Of a stretch of 64,000 nucleotides of DNA, positions 22,875-32,200 are shown one piece after another. A program made the translations under genes and the position numbers. The notes below the pieces were generated by a model. The model was not told the DNA's origin, made no database searches, and saw only the letters and a list, made by a program, of their open reading frames with translations. How positions within the stretch are numbered: the stretch's first letter is position 1; the number at the start of each line of letters is the position of its first letter. Source of the DNA: Paracoccaceae bacterium (GTDB taxonomy: Bacteria; Pseudomonadota; Alphaproteobacteria; Rhodobacterales; Rhodobacteraceae). The stretch covers positions 372,001 through 436,000 of the forward strand of contig JALSJM010000002.1 in NCBI GenBank assembly GCA_026989355.1, read 5' to 3'.

Positions 22875-23405
22875 CTAGGCCGCCGGAGGCCAGGGGCGGC
22901 TGGCTTCGGCTGTGATCCAGTTCTGCACCCATTCGGGAAGGGGCGGACCATTTTCCGGAATATTCATCGCCGCAGCCACCTTTGCGGGGGGCACGATGCC
23001 CTCGGGGCCGGTTGCGGCCACACGGTAGAGTGCCTGATTTGCGCAGCGTTCGCCCAGCCAGATCGACTGATCCAGATAGAAGAAACGATCGTCCCAGCCA
23101 AGCGCACGGCTTTTCATCGTGAAACCCTGCATCAGGCGCACCCGTGCCCGATAGCGCACCGATACCCCGGCCACCGTCAGCCCCCAGCCGTTTTTACGCA
23201 GAGCCCGGATCAGCCCCAGCCGCCGCGCCATGGGGATGCGGCCGAGATCGTAAAGGGTGAGGGTGCGACCGTTGTTCAGTTCGAACCAGAAGTCAAGATC
23301 CCAGGGCCAGCAGACATGATGCGAAACATGCGGTTCGCCAATCCCGAGCGGGGGATCATTGCGGTGCACCCACAGCTCTTTCATCATCCGGAAAAACGGA
23401 TACAT
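22875..23405 (-). CDS. Thioesterase-family protein (hot-dog fold, THEM6/FadM-like)
   Basis: The 176-residue protein has the hot-dog thioesterase pattern. SHHVCWPWDLDFWFELNNGR near residue 28 holds the position of the catalytic acid and the start of the central helix, and strands RYRARVRLMQGFTMKSRALG follow. It probably hydrolyses an acyl-CoA; the natural substrate is unknown. The start at 23405 has GGGAGG nearby. It is the first gene of a likely operon with the UMF1 transporter (75-bp gap) and mepA, and it is divergent from yggT. Confidence 0.78.
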   Translation of the reverse strand: MYPFFRMMKELWVHRNDPPLGIGEPHVSHHVCWPWDLDFWFELNNGRTLTLYDLGRIPMARRLGLIRALRKNGWGLTVAGVSVRYRARVRLMQGFTMKSRALGWDDRFFYLDQSIWLGERCANQALYRVAATGPEGIVPPAKVAAAMNIPENGPPLPEWVQNWITAEASRPWPPAA

Positions 23406-23557
23406 TGCCGGCCTCCCTGCTGTGAGGGAAGGATCGTTGGGTGCCTTGATCCCGTCAACCCCGACGTTACGGAAGCCGCAGAGTGAAATGCTTGCACAAT
23501 GATGCTGCCGCCATTACCTCTGGGCAGCAATCGGAACACCAGCCGGAGAATGCCGAC

Positions 23558-23851
23558 ATGCAATCGCTTTATCAGATCATCATGATGCTGCTCAATCTGT
23601 TGTGGTTCATCATGGTGGTGCATATCGTGATGAGCTGGCTGATCAGTTTTCAGGTGCTGAATCTGCACCAGCCGCTGGTGGCCCAGATCTGGCATGCGCT
23701 GAACCGGCTGCTTGAGCCGATCTATCGTCCGATCCGGCGTATCCTGCCTCCTGCCGGGGGTATCGATTTCGCACCGCTGGTGGCTTTCATCATCCTGATC
23801 ATCGTCCAGACGATCCTGATCAATAACGCCGGTTTCTTCTATCGCTACTAG
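23558..23851 (+). CDS. YggT-family integral membrane protein
   Basis: The 97-residue protein starts MQSLYQIIMMLLNLLWFIMV and has two membrane segments (residues about 5-30 and 70-92). Between them lies the family-specific motif NRLLEPIYRPIRRILPPAGG. YggT proteins are linked to osmotic tolerance and, in some bacteria, to cell division or envelope organisation. The exact role is not settled. The ATG is chosen because GGAGAA lies upstream and the extra upstream residues do not look like family sequence. recQ begins 28 bp downstream on the same strand. Confidence 0.88.
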   Translation: MQSLYQIIMMLLNLLWFIMVVHIVMSWLISFQVLNLHQPLVAQIWHALNRLLEPIYRPIRRILPPAGGIDFAPLVAFIILIIVQTILINNAGFFYRY

Positions 23852-23879
23852 CCCTTTCCGTGAGCAGGCCCTTTCCATC

Positions 23880-25925
23880 GTGAAAGACGCAGAACAGCAA
23901 CTGGCCGAGGTTTTCGGCTTCAGCGATTTCCGGCCCGGTCAGCGTGAAATCATCGAAGCTGTGATCGCGGGACAGGATGTGCTGGCAATCATGCCTACGG
24001 GTGGCGGCAAATCGCTTTGTTATCAGTTGCCGGCATTATGTCGTTCCGGTGTCACGCTGGTGCTTTCGCCGTTGATTGCCCTGATGCGCGATCAGGTTCG
24101 GGCCCTGCAGGAGGCAGGTGTTGCCGCCGGCGCGCTTACCTCGCACAACAGTGAAGAGGAAAGTGCAGCCGTGTTCGAGGCGCTCCATGTCGGCCGGCTG
24201 AAGCTTCTTTACATGGCGCCCGAGCGTCTGGCCTCGATAACGACGCAAGACATGCTGCGCCGGGCCAATATTTCGCTTCTGGCGGTGGACGAGGCGCACT
24301 GCGTTTCGCAATGGGGGCATGATTTCCGTCCCGACTACCTGCGCATCGGTGCTTTGCGTGCGGCGCTTGATGTGCCGCTGGCCGCCTTTACCGCCACCGC
24401 TGATCGCGAAACCCGCGAAGAGATCATTGCCCGCCTGTTTGGCGGGCGGTCTGCGCGTATCTTCCTGCAGGGGTTCGATCGCCCCAACATACGCCTTGCC
24501 TTCGAGGCCAAGAAGAAGCCGCGCCACCAGATACTGTCTTTCGCCGATGCTCTTCGGGGGCAGGCCGGAATCATCTATTGCGCAACTCGCTCCAAGACCG
24601 AGACCCTGGCACGCGCCCTCGTGGATGAGGGCCATGTGGCCTGTGCCTATCACGGTGGCATGGAGGCAGCAGACCGCCGGGCTGTCGAAGCCCGTTTCCA
24701 GCACGAGGATGGGCTGATCGTGGTGGCCACTGTGGCTTTCGGCATGGGGGTGGACAAGCCCGACATCCGGTGGGTGGCGCATGCTGATCTGCCGAAATCC
24801 ATCGAATCCTATTACCAGGAGATCGGCCGCGCCGGGCGCGATGGCGCACCGGCCGAAACCCTTACCCTTTACGGCGCCGACGATATCCGCCTGCGCCGTG
24901 CCCAGATCGACGAAAGCCTAGCACCGTCCGAGCGGCGGGCTGCCGATCATGCCCGGCTCAACATGTTGCTGGGGCTGGCCGAGGCCCAGGTCTGCCGTCG
25001 TCAGGTTCTCTTGCGCCATTTCGGAGAGAAAAGCGCGCCCTGCGGCAATTGCGACAACTGTGAACGCCCTCCCAGGGTATTTGACGGTACGACATCCGTT
25101 CGCAAGGCGCTTTCCGCGATCCTGCGTACGGATCAGTATTTCGGCACAGGGCATCTGATCGATATCCTCACTGGGAACGAAACCGAAAAGGTGCGTGCTT
25201 GCGGTCATGACCGCCTGCCCACCTTCGGTGTCGGGCGCGAGCACAGCCGGGCCGAATGGCAGGCCATCTTTCGTCAGATGATGGGGCAGGATCTGATCCG
25301 CCCCGATCCTGCACGCCACGGCGCACTGCGCATGACTGAAGCCGCCCGCCCGATCCTGCGCGGTGAGGTCGGGGTTACCCTGCGCAGGGACACGCTGAAA
25401 CGGGACACGGCGCGCCGTTCGTCGGCCAGGGCGCTGGTCAGCGAAGAAGATGCGCCGCTGCTGAGTGCGCTGAAAGCCAGGCGCCGCGCTCTGGCCGAGG
25501 CGGCAGGTCTGCCGGCCTACATGATCTTCAATGATCGCACCCTGATCGAGATGGCAGAACAGCGCCCTGCCACCTCTGACGAGATGATGCGCATCACCGG
25601 TGTGGGTGCGAAAAAGCTGGAAAGCTATGGGGCGCAGTTTCTGGAGGTGATCACGGGTGAGGTTTTGCCTCCGGAACATCCGGCCCGGCGCAAGCTGGCA
25701 GGGCGTGAGGCCGGGCCACTTTATGATCGTCTTGCGGAAGCCCAGCTGGCCCTGATGCGCGGGGCCGACGGCCATCAGAAACCGATGCGTTGCTCTGCCG
25801 CGCAACTGGCCCGGGTCGCCGCCGAAAAACCCGTGGATGTGGCAGCACTGACGCGTATTCTTGGTGAGCGCCGCGCCGAACGTTTCGGCCGGGCCTTTCT
25901 GGAAATCCTGAACAGGGACGATTAG
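23880..25925 (+). CDS. recQ: ATP-dependent DNA helicase RecQ
   Basis: The 681-residue superfamily 2 helicase starts at a GTG. It shows FGFSDFRPGQREII (motif 0), Walker A MPTGGGKSLCYQLPAL, the DEAH box AVDEAHCVSQWGHDFRPDY, ATADRETREEI, and motif VI YYQEIGRAGRDG. The RQC zinc site follows (CGNCDNC, with an upstream Cys). An HRDC domain is visible near residues 520-600 (YMIFNDRTLIEMA). It unwinds recombination and replication intermediates. It carries about 80 residues after the HRDC, ending in a basic helical region, somewhat longer than the E. coli enzyme. Confidence 0.95.
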   Translation: MKDAEQQLAEVFGFSDFRPGQREIIEAVIAGQDVLAIMPTGGGKSLCYQLPALCRSGVTLVLSPLIALMRDQVRALQEAGVAAGALTSHNSEEESAAVFEALHVGRLKLLYMAPERLASITTQDMLRRANISLLAVDEAHCVSQWGHDFRPDYLRIGALRAALDVPLAAFTATADRETREEIIARLFGGRSARIFLQGFDRPNIRLAFEAKKKPRHQILSFADALRGQAGIIYCATRSKTETLARALVDEGHVACAYHGGMEAADRRAVEARFQHEDGLIVVATVAFGMGVDKPDIRWVAHADLPKSIESYYQEIGRAGRDGAPAETLTLYGADDIRLRRAQIDESLAPSERRAADHARLNMLLGLAEAQVCRRQVLLRHFGEKSAPCGNCDNCERPPRVFDGTTSVRKALSAILRTDQYFGTGHLIDILTGNETEKVRACGHDRLPTFGVGREHSRAEWQAIFRQMMGQDLIRPDPARHGALRMTEAARPILRGEVGVTLRRDTLKRDTARRSSARALVSEEDAPLLSALKARRRALAEAAGLPAYMIFNDRTLIEMAEQRPATSDEMMRITGVGAKKLESYGAQFLEVITGEVLPPEHPARRKLAGREAGPLYDRLAEAQLALMRGADGHQKPMRCSAAQLARVAAEKPVDVAALTRILGERRAERFGRAFLEILNRDD

Positions 25926-25966
25926 GGTCTGTTCCCGATGGAATCGCGCAAACGAGGAGCGCTGTC

Positions 25967-26743
25967 ATGCTTGTTGTCCTGTCTCCTGCAAAGCGGCTCG
26001 AAATGGCCCCGGTTTCCCATTCCGGTGCAACCGTGCCCCGTTTCGCCAAAGAGGCGGTAGAGCTGGTCAGGGTGGCGCGCGAATTTTCCCCGCCCGATCT
26101 GCAGAAACTGATGGGGATCAGTGAAAAACTTGCCTGCCTGAATGCGGACCGCTTTCGTGCATTCAGCGCCGATCCCGCACCGGAAACCGCCAGGCCAGCC
26201 ATTCATGCCTTTGCCGGCGATACCTACACCGGCCTTGATGCCGCCACGCTTGACGCGCATGCGCTGGATTGGGCCCGGGGGCATCTGCGTATCCTGTCGG
26301 GGCTTTACGGGCTGTTGCGCCCCGATGATCTGATCCAGGCGCACCGGCTGGAAATGGGCAGCCGGATGGCCAATCCGCGTGGCCGGAATCTGTATGATTT
26401 CTGGGGAGAAAAGATCGCCAGGACACTCGAAGAAGATGCCGCCGAGGCCGGAACCGATATTCTGGTGAATTGTGCATCGGTTGAATATTTCAGATCTGTC
26501 GATCTCAAGATCCTGCGGCTGCGGGTCATCACGCCGGTATTCATGGAAGAGCGCGGCGGGCAGGCGAAGATCGTAAGTTTTCTTGCCAAGAAGGCGCGCG
26601 GTGCCATGGCGCGTTTCATGATGGAAAATCACCTGACCGATCCGGAAAGCCTGAAGGACTTCGACAGCGGGGGCTATCGCTATCGTTCCGGGATGAGCAA
26701 GGGAAACCGCTGGGTTTTTCTGCGGGATGAGAGCGCAAGCTGA
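25967..26743 (+). CDS. yaaA: Peroxide stress protein YaaA
   Basis: The 258-residue protein matches the YaaA/DUF328 family. It begins MLVVLSPAKRLEM and contains FAGDTYTGLDAATL near residue 83, LRILSGLYGLLRPDDLIQAHRLEMG near 115 and NCASVEYFRSV near 165. It ends with DSGGYRYRSGMSKGNRWVFLR. In E. coli YaaA limits free intracellular iron during peroxide stress and has a DNA-binding fold. It follows recQ by 41 bp in the same orientation, so the two may be cotranscribed in a DNA-damage or oxidative-stress context. It converges on the histidine-kinase gene. Confidence 0.92.
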   Translation: MLVVLSPAKRLEMAPVSHSGATVPRFAKEAVELVRVAREFSPPDLQKLMGISEKLACLNADRFRAFSADPAPETARPAIHAFAGDTYTGLDAATLDAHALDWARGHLRILSGLYGLLRPDDLIQAHRLEMGSRMANPRGRNLYDFWGEKIARTLEEDAAEAGTDILVNCASVEYFRSVDLKILRLRVITPVFMEERGGQAKIVSFLAKKARGAMARFMMENHLTDPESLKDFDSGGYRYRSGMSKGNRWVFLRDESAS

Positions 26744-26822
26744 ACGGCATGGGGCACCGCCCGGTTTCAGCGCCTGCTGAACAAAAGGATTGGGCCGATG
26801 CCCGCAGCCCCGGGTGCGGGGT

Positions 26823-29096
26823 CTATTCCGCAGCTGTCGTTTCGTGATTTCCGGATATTGTTGCGGCCGTGTGTTCCGGGATTACAGATCGAACATCGTC
26901 GGGCTGGAGTTCCCTGATCGTGTCGATGATTGCCGCCTTGCGCAGGGGTTTGGTGAGATACTGATCGAGACCGGCCGCCATGATGTTTTCGCCATCTCCA
27001 CTCATCGCATGGGCAGTCAGTGCCACGATCGGCACATGGCGCCCGTTTTCCCGCTCGATTTCGCGAATGCTGCGCGTGGCTTCCTTGCCGTCCATTTCGG
27101 GCATGGAAATGTCCATGAAGATCATGTCAGGCTCGAAGTTTCGATATTCTGCGACGGCCTCGCGCCCGTTCTCGGCGAACCTGAGTTCGATTTCGAGATC
27201 CTTTACCATTTTCGAGAAGACCAGCCGGTTGGTGCGATTGTCTTCGGCGGCAAGCACCCGCATCCTGCGTTTTTCCGGCGTCGTGCCATCCGGCCCGCTG
27301 TCGGTGAAACGGAACTCATCTGCGTCACGCATGGACATGTCTGGAGAAAGCCCGAAAACCGGAGCGCGTCGTTCTTCCAGTTCCTGCAGGTTTCTGTAGA
27401 GTTCCCGAGGCAGAGTGGGCTTCTTCATGACGATGTCGGCTCCGCTGGCATCGGCATTCTGGTCCGAGGCCAGCAGGACAACCGGAGTTTCCCCGGCCTG
27501 TTTCAGCGCATGGATCAGTTCCGAAACATCCATGTCAGGTGGACTCTGGTCGGCAAAGATCACATCGTATTGTCCAAGGTCGGTTGCCAGCGCCGTTTCA
27601 CCGGACGAGAGGCAGTTTACCTCAAGGCCGAATACGGCGAGTTGCCCTGAAATCACGCTCTGACCCGCCTTTTCCGGATCTATGATCAGAGCGCGCCGAA
27701 TTCGTTCAAGCGGTTTCGTGGGGATGTTGTTTTCATCGGTCACGACCGGCAGGGTGATGTGAAATCCGAAACAGGAACCTTCGCCCAGAATGGATTCCAC
27801 CCAGATTTCCCCGCCCATGAGCTGCACCAGCTGTTTGGTGATGGCCAGGCCCAGGCCAGTTCCGTCAAAGCGGCGGTTGCGATCGTCTTCAACCTGATTG
27901 AATTCGCCGAAGATGTGTTCGACCTTGTCTTCGGGGATCCCGATACCGGTGTCTTCAACGGTAATGTGAATGCGACGTTCGCGGCTCTCACCCACCTCGA
28001 GGCCGCAGACCCGGATCAGCACATGCCCCTCGTTCGTGAATTTTACCGCGTTTCCGATGAGATTCGTCATGATCTGGCGGACGCGGCCCGGATCTCCAAG
28101 ATAGCGGGTAGGCATGAACATGTCGAAATCGATCAGGATATCGACGGGCTTGTTCTGGGTGCTGGGCCTGAGCAGGGTGGTGATATCGTGGATGCAGCGT
28201 TCAAGATCAAAGGGCTCGGGGCGCAGCACCAGCTTGTCGGCCTCGATCTTGGAATAGTCGAGAACATCGTTGATGATGACGAGAAGCGCCTCTCCCGAAT
28301 TTCTGATCGTATCCACGTAAAGGCGCTGATCGTCGTCAAGTTCTGTTTCTTTCAGGATCTCGGCCATGCCTACGATGCCGTTCATGGGGGTGCGGATTTC
28401 GTGGCTCATATTGGCCAGAAAGGCAGATTTTGCCCGATTGCCGGCCTCGGCCTTTTCGCGGGCTTCCTTCAGCCTGGCTTCATAGCGGATCGTATCTGTT
28501 ATGTTGAGTGCAAGCGAGACCACATCGCCTTCTTTCGAGCGGCGGTCGATCAGTTTGATGTAGGCCCCGTTCCAGAGCTTGATCACCTTGGGATCGATCG
28601 GATCGGAATACCAGCGCTCAATCATTTCTTCGCGCCAGTTTTCCGGGGGCAGTTCTCCTGTATCGACGATTCCCTCCTCGATCATCAGCTGGGTGATGCG
28701 CGCATAGGTTACACCGGGCCTGACCTCTTCAAGCCCGTCGAAGGCAGAAAGATAGGCGGAGTTGGCCGCAATCAGGCGATCATCGGCATCAAAAACGGCA
28801 AAACCGTCCTGGATGGTCTCGATCGAATCCCACAGGCGGCGCTCGGCGATCTCCACCTTGAATTCGGCTTCCTTCAGCTGGTTCAGTGCCTGTTTTTTCT
28901 CGCCCTTCAACAATTCGGCGACCGAGCGCACCTCCTGCACTTCGTGGCGCTTTTCAACGATTTCCTCGGACAGGGCCAGTGCATGTTTGCCCAGTTTCCT
29001 GTTGGCGGCGAGCAATTCCTCCTGCTTCTGTTTCAACAATCTTTCGGCAGCCAGGCGCGCGCGCCTTTCTTCCGCCAGCTTGTCGATAATGCTCAT
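26823..29096 (-). CDS. Soluble hybrid sensor histidine kinase with PAS and two receiver domains
   Basis: The 757-residue protein has no membrane span. It begins with a charged coiled coil (residues about 1-90), then a PAS domain ([20 protein letters not shown]), a HisKA domain with the phosphorylated His in [20 protein letters not shown], and an HATPase ([29 protein letters not shown]). Two receiver domains follow. The second is intact ([27 protein letters not shown]). The first keeps Asp in FADQSPPD and Lys in MKKP but has a reduced acidic pocket (IIDPEK), so it may be regulatory only. The start follows GGAGGAAGGGCA. The signal and partner are unknown; a separate histidine phosphotransferase would be expected. 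Confidence 0.9.
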   Translation of the reverse strand: MSIIDKLAEERRARLAAERLLKQKQEELLAANRKLGKHALALSEEIVEKRHEVQEVRSVAELLKGEKKQALNQLKEAEFKVEIAERRLWDSIETIQDGFAVFDADDRLIAANSAYLSAFDGLEEVRPGVTYARITQLMIEEGIVDTGELPPENWREEMIERWYSDPIDPKVIKLWNGAYIKLIDRRSKEGDVVSLALNITDTIRYEARLKEAREKAEAGNRAKSAFLANMSHEIRTPMNGIVGMAEILKETELDDDQRLYVDTIRNSGEALLVIINDVLDYSKIEADKLVLRPEPFDLERCIHDITTLLRPSTQNKPVDILIDFDMFMPTRYLGDPGRVRQIMTNLIGNAVKFTNEGHVLIRVCGLEVGESRERRIHITVEDTGIGIPEDKVEHIFGEFNQVEDDRNRRFDGTGLGLAITKQLVQLMGGEIWVESILGEGSCFGFHITLPVVTDENNIPTKPLERIRRALIIDPEKAGQSVISGQLAVFGLEVNCLSSGETALATDLGQYDVIFADQSPPDMDVSELIHALKQAGETPVVLLASDQNADASGADIVMKKPTLPRELYRNLQELEERRAPVFGLSPDMSMRDADEFRFTDSGPDGTTPEKRRMRVLAAEDNRTNRLVFSKMVKDLEIELRFAENGREAVAEYRNFEPDMIFMDISMPEMDGKEATRSIREIERENGRHVPIVALTAHAMSGDGENIMAAGLDQYLTKPLRKAAIIDTIRELQPDDVRSVIPEHTAATISGNHETTAAE

Positions 29097-29115
29097 TGCC
29101 CTTCCTCCGGCGGCG

Positions 29116-29135
29116 GATTGTTGCCAGGAACAATC
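29116..29135. repeat. Perfect inverted repeat just upstream of the hybrid kinase gene
   Basis: GATTGTT-GCCAGG-AACAATC is a perfect 7-bp inverted repeat with a 6-base spacer. It ends 20 bases before the kinase start codon, in the divergent intergenic region shared with the alpha-2-macroglobulin gene. It could be an operator or an mRNA hairpin near the ribosome-binding site. No T-run follows, so a terminator is unlikely. Confidence 0.4.
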
Positions 29136-29237
29136 GCAAAACAAGGTGAACAGCTTCTTAACTGCCCCAAAAGGAATTGATGTTGACCGTGGCCTGCTAT
29201 CGGGGCAGTGATTCAAGGTGTTCATTTGGAGGTCGAA

Positions 29238-32200
29238 ATGTTCAGGATTGTTTGCTTGCCTAGGATTGTTTGCTTGCTTATCGTGCTGGCCGTGTTTCCG
29301 GGAACGCTTCTGGCCAGGGATCTGATTCCGGATCGCCGTGCGATTCTTTCGCAAGGCATCGACTTCTATGGCTCGGATTTGGCCACGCTTCGCGACACCG
29401 ACTTCAGAACCTGCCAGAAGGCCTGTCTGTATGACAGGCGTTGCAAGGCGTTCACCTATAATGCGCGGTCGAAGGCCTGTTTTCCGAAAAGTGCCGTGAA
29501 CGAACAAAGGCCCTATACCGGTGCGATTTCCGGCCGGGTGGTAGATACCCCACCTGCCGTGAAGGCCCGTGCCGAAATGCGGGCCGAGCAGGCCGATTTC
29601 CTGCGCGAATCCGATCTTGCAGCGGCCCGTGAGCTGGCAGACACGATTTCGATGCAGTTTTTCCCCGAGGGCAGATCCGCTCTGCAGCTTGCTGCCGAAG
29701 CCAGGACGCTTGCCAGCGGCGGCCGCACCCTTGCGGCGCTGCGTCTGATCGGCAAGGGGATCGTGCTGACGGATGAGGCCGCCTTCTGGGCGGATTTCTC
29801 GGATCTTGCCCGGCAATTGAAGCCAGATGATATGAAAGCGCTGCAAAAGCTGCGTATTGGTGTGCTGCCGGTTGCGGTGAATGCCTGGCTGCGCAGCGAT
29901 ACGCCCGAACAGCAGGCCAGAGCCTTGCGGACGATGGCACTGGCATTCGAGGCCGCCGAACGTGGGCGCGACATGATCCCCGCGCTGGTGCTGGCACAAA
30001 AGATCATGCCCGACGAAGCAACGGCCAGACTGCTTGAGCATGCCCGTGCAAGATACGGGTTTCGCGTGGTTGAAGATACCGTGAACAGCGATGCTGTCGT
30101 GCCACGGATATGCGCGGTTTTTTCGGAAAAGCTGGTGCAGGGCGGATTTGACTATGTCCCCTATCTGAAGCTGCCGGATACCGACATGCCACTGGAGGTT
30201 TCCGGCCGTCAGCTTTGTGTGGGGGGGCTTGATCATGGACAACGCTATGAAATTACCTTTCGTGAGGGTCTGCCCGCAGCTAGCGGCGAAACCCTGAACA
30301 GATCGGTGACCATTCGCCATTATGTGCGTGACCGCAGCCCGCTGGTTCGCTTCCCCGGGCGTGGTTATGTTCTGCCGCGGGCGGCAGATGCGGCACTGCC
30401 CGTTGAAACGGTGAACCTCCGTCAGGTCGAACTGGTGCTGCACAGGATCAGCGACAGGAACCTGCAGCGCACCTTCCAGAACGGGTATTTCGGCCGCCCC
30501 CTGGGCTTCTGGCAGCAGGAACAGTTCGCATCGGACATTGCCGAAGAGGTCTGGCGCGGCACGGGCGAGGTGAAGATGGAACTGAACAGGGAGGTTACCA
30601 CCCGCCTGCCCATGGGCGGGATCATCGCCGACCTGCCGCCCGGGATCTATGCGCTTGAGGCCAGGGTGCCTGGGGCCGATCCTTACGAAAATCCCGCCAG
30701 CATGCAGTGGTTCGTGCTTTCCGATCTGGGGCTGGCCTCGATGAAAGGCGCCGATGGCGTGCATGTGTTCGTGCGCGGCCTTGCCAACGCCCTGCCTGTC
30801 GAGGGTGCCGAGATCACGCTTGTGTCGCGCGCAAATGCGATATTGGCCGAAGCCAGAACCGATGCAGGCGGTTATGTGCATTTCCCTGCGGCCATCACGC
30901 AAGGAACGGGCAGCAAGGCTCCGGCGCTGATCATCGCTCGGGAGGCTGATCGGGATATTGCTTTTCTGTCGCTCACTGATCCGGCCTTCGATCTTTCCGA
31001 TCGCGGGGTCGAGGGGCGCCCGCCGGCCGGGGCGATCGATGCCTTCCTCACGACCGAACGAGGCGTTTATCGTGCCGGTGATACGGTGCATGTAACGGCG
31101 CTGTTGCGCGACGGGCACGCCGAGGCGATCGAGGGTCTGCCGGTTACGGCCATCCTGCGCCGTCCGGATGGAATTGAATACAGCCGCAGGGTTTCTCATG
31201 ATGACAGGGCGGGCGGGTATGTCTTCACCTTTCCGATTGGCGAAACCGCGCAGCGTGGCTCCTGGCGTCTGGCCCTTCATGCCGATCCGGATGCGCCGCC
31301 GATTGCCACAACGAAATTTCTGGTCGAGGATTTCATTCCCGAACGGATCGATTTCGAACTGAAACTGCCCGAAGGCCCACTGCGGTTTTCCGACAGTTCG
31401 TCGCTGATGCTTGAAGCGCGTTATCTGTTCGGTGCCCCGGCCGCTGATCTCACGGTTGAGGGAGAGGTGCGGATCGTTCCGCGCAAGGCACTGGAAACTC
31501 TTCCCGGTTATCGCTTCGGTCGCCATGACATTCCCTTTTCGCCGGTGAGCGAAAGCCTTCCGGCAGAATTCAGGACCGACCGAAAGGGAAAGGTGGAAAT
31601 TCCCGTTGTCTTCCCCGAGGCCGACGCGGCCTCGCGTCTCCTTGAAGCACGTTTTACCGTACGGGTTTCCGAAGGTTCGGGCCGGCCTGTCGAACGTCAG
31701 ATCGTGCATCCGCTGGCGCCTGTCGGGCCACTGATCGGGATCAGGCCGCTATTTGATGATGTGGTGCCCGAAGGCGGCGAAGCCCGCTTCGAAATCCTGT
31801 CCATCGGCCCCGATGAAAAGCCCATCCCGATGAAGCTGCGCTGGACGGTGAACCGGGTGCACACGCGTTATCAGTGGTATCAATACGGGGGGCAGTGGCA
31901 GTGGGAGCCGGTTACCACCCGTGAACTGGTGAAAAGTGCCGAGGTTGAATTTGAAGGTGATGCCCCCCTTGAGATTGGCGTTCCGGTTGAATGGGGCGGA
32001 TATGAGATCAGGGTCGAACAACTGGGCGGAGACCACGTGTCTTCCTCGCTCGGGTTTTCTGCAGGTTGGTATGCGGCGGCCGATGTATCGGCAACGCCCG
32101 ATGTGCTTGAGCTTTCGCTCGACAAGCCTGCCTATCGGCCCGGCGAAACCGCAACCCTGAGGCTGGTACCCCGCCATGCCGGGAGGGCCCTGATCACGGT

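Noticed and set aside
26765-26780. TTCAGC-GCCT-GCTGAA hairpin between the convergent yaaA and kinase genes
   Set aside because: No T-run follows on either strand, so I could not support a terminator call.
29097-31709. Open minus-strand frame that extends the hybrid kinase upstream by about 870 codons
   Set aside because: It is antisense to the alpha-2-macroglobulin gene, has no domain resemblance, and the kinase has a clear start with GGAGGA at 29096.
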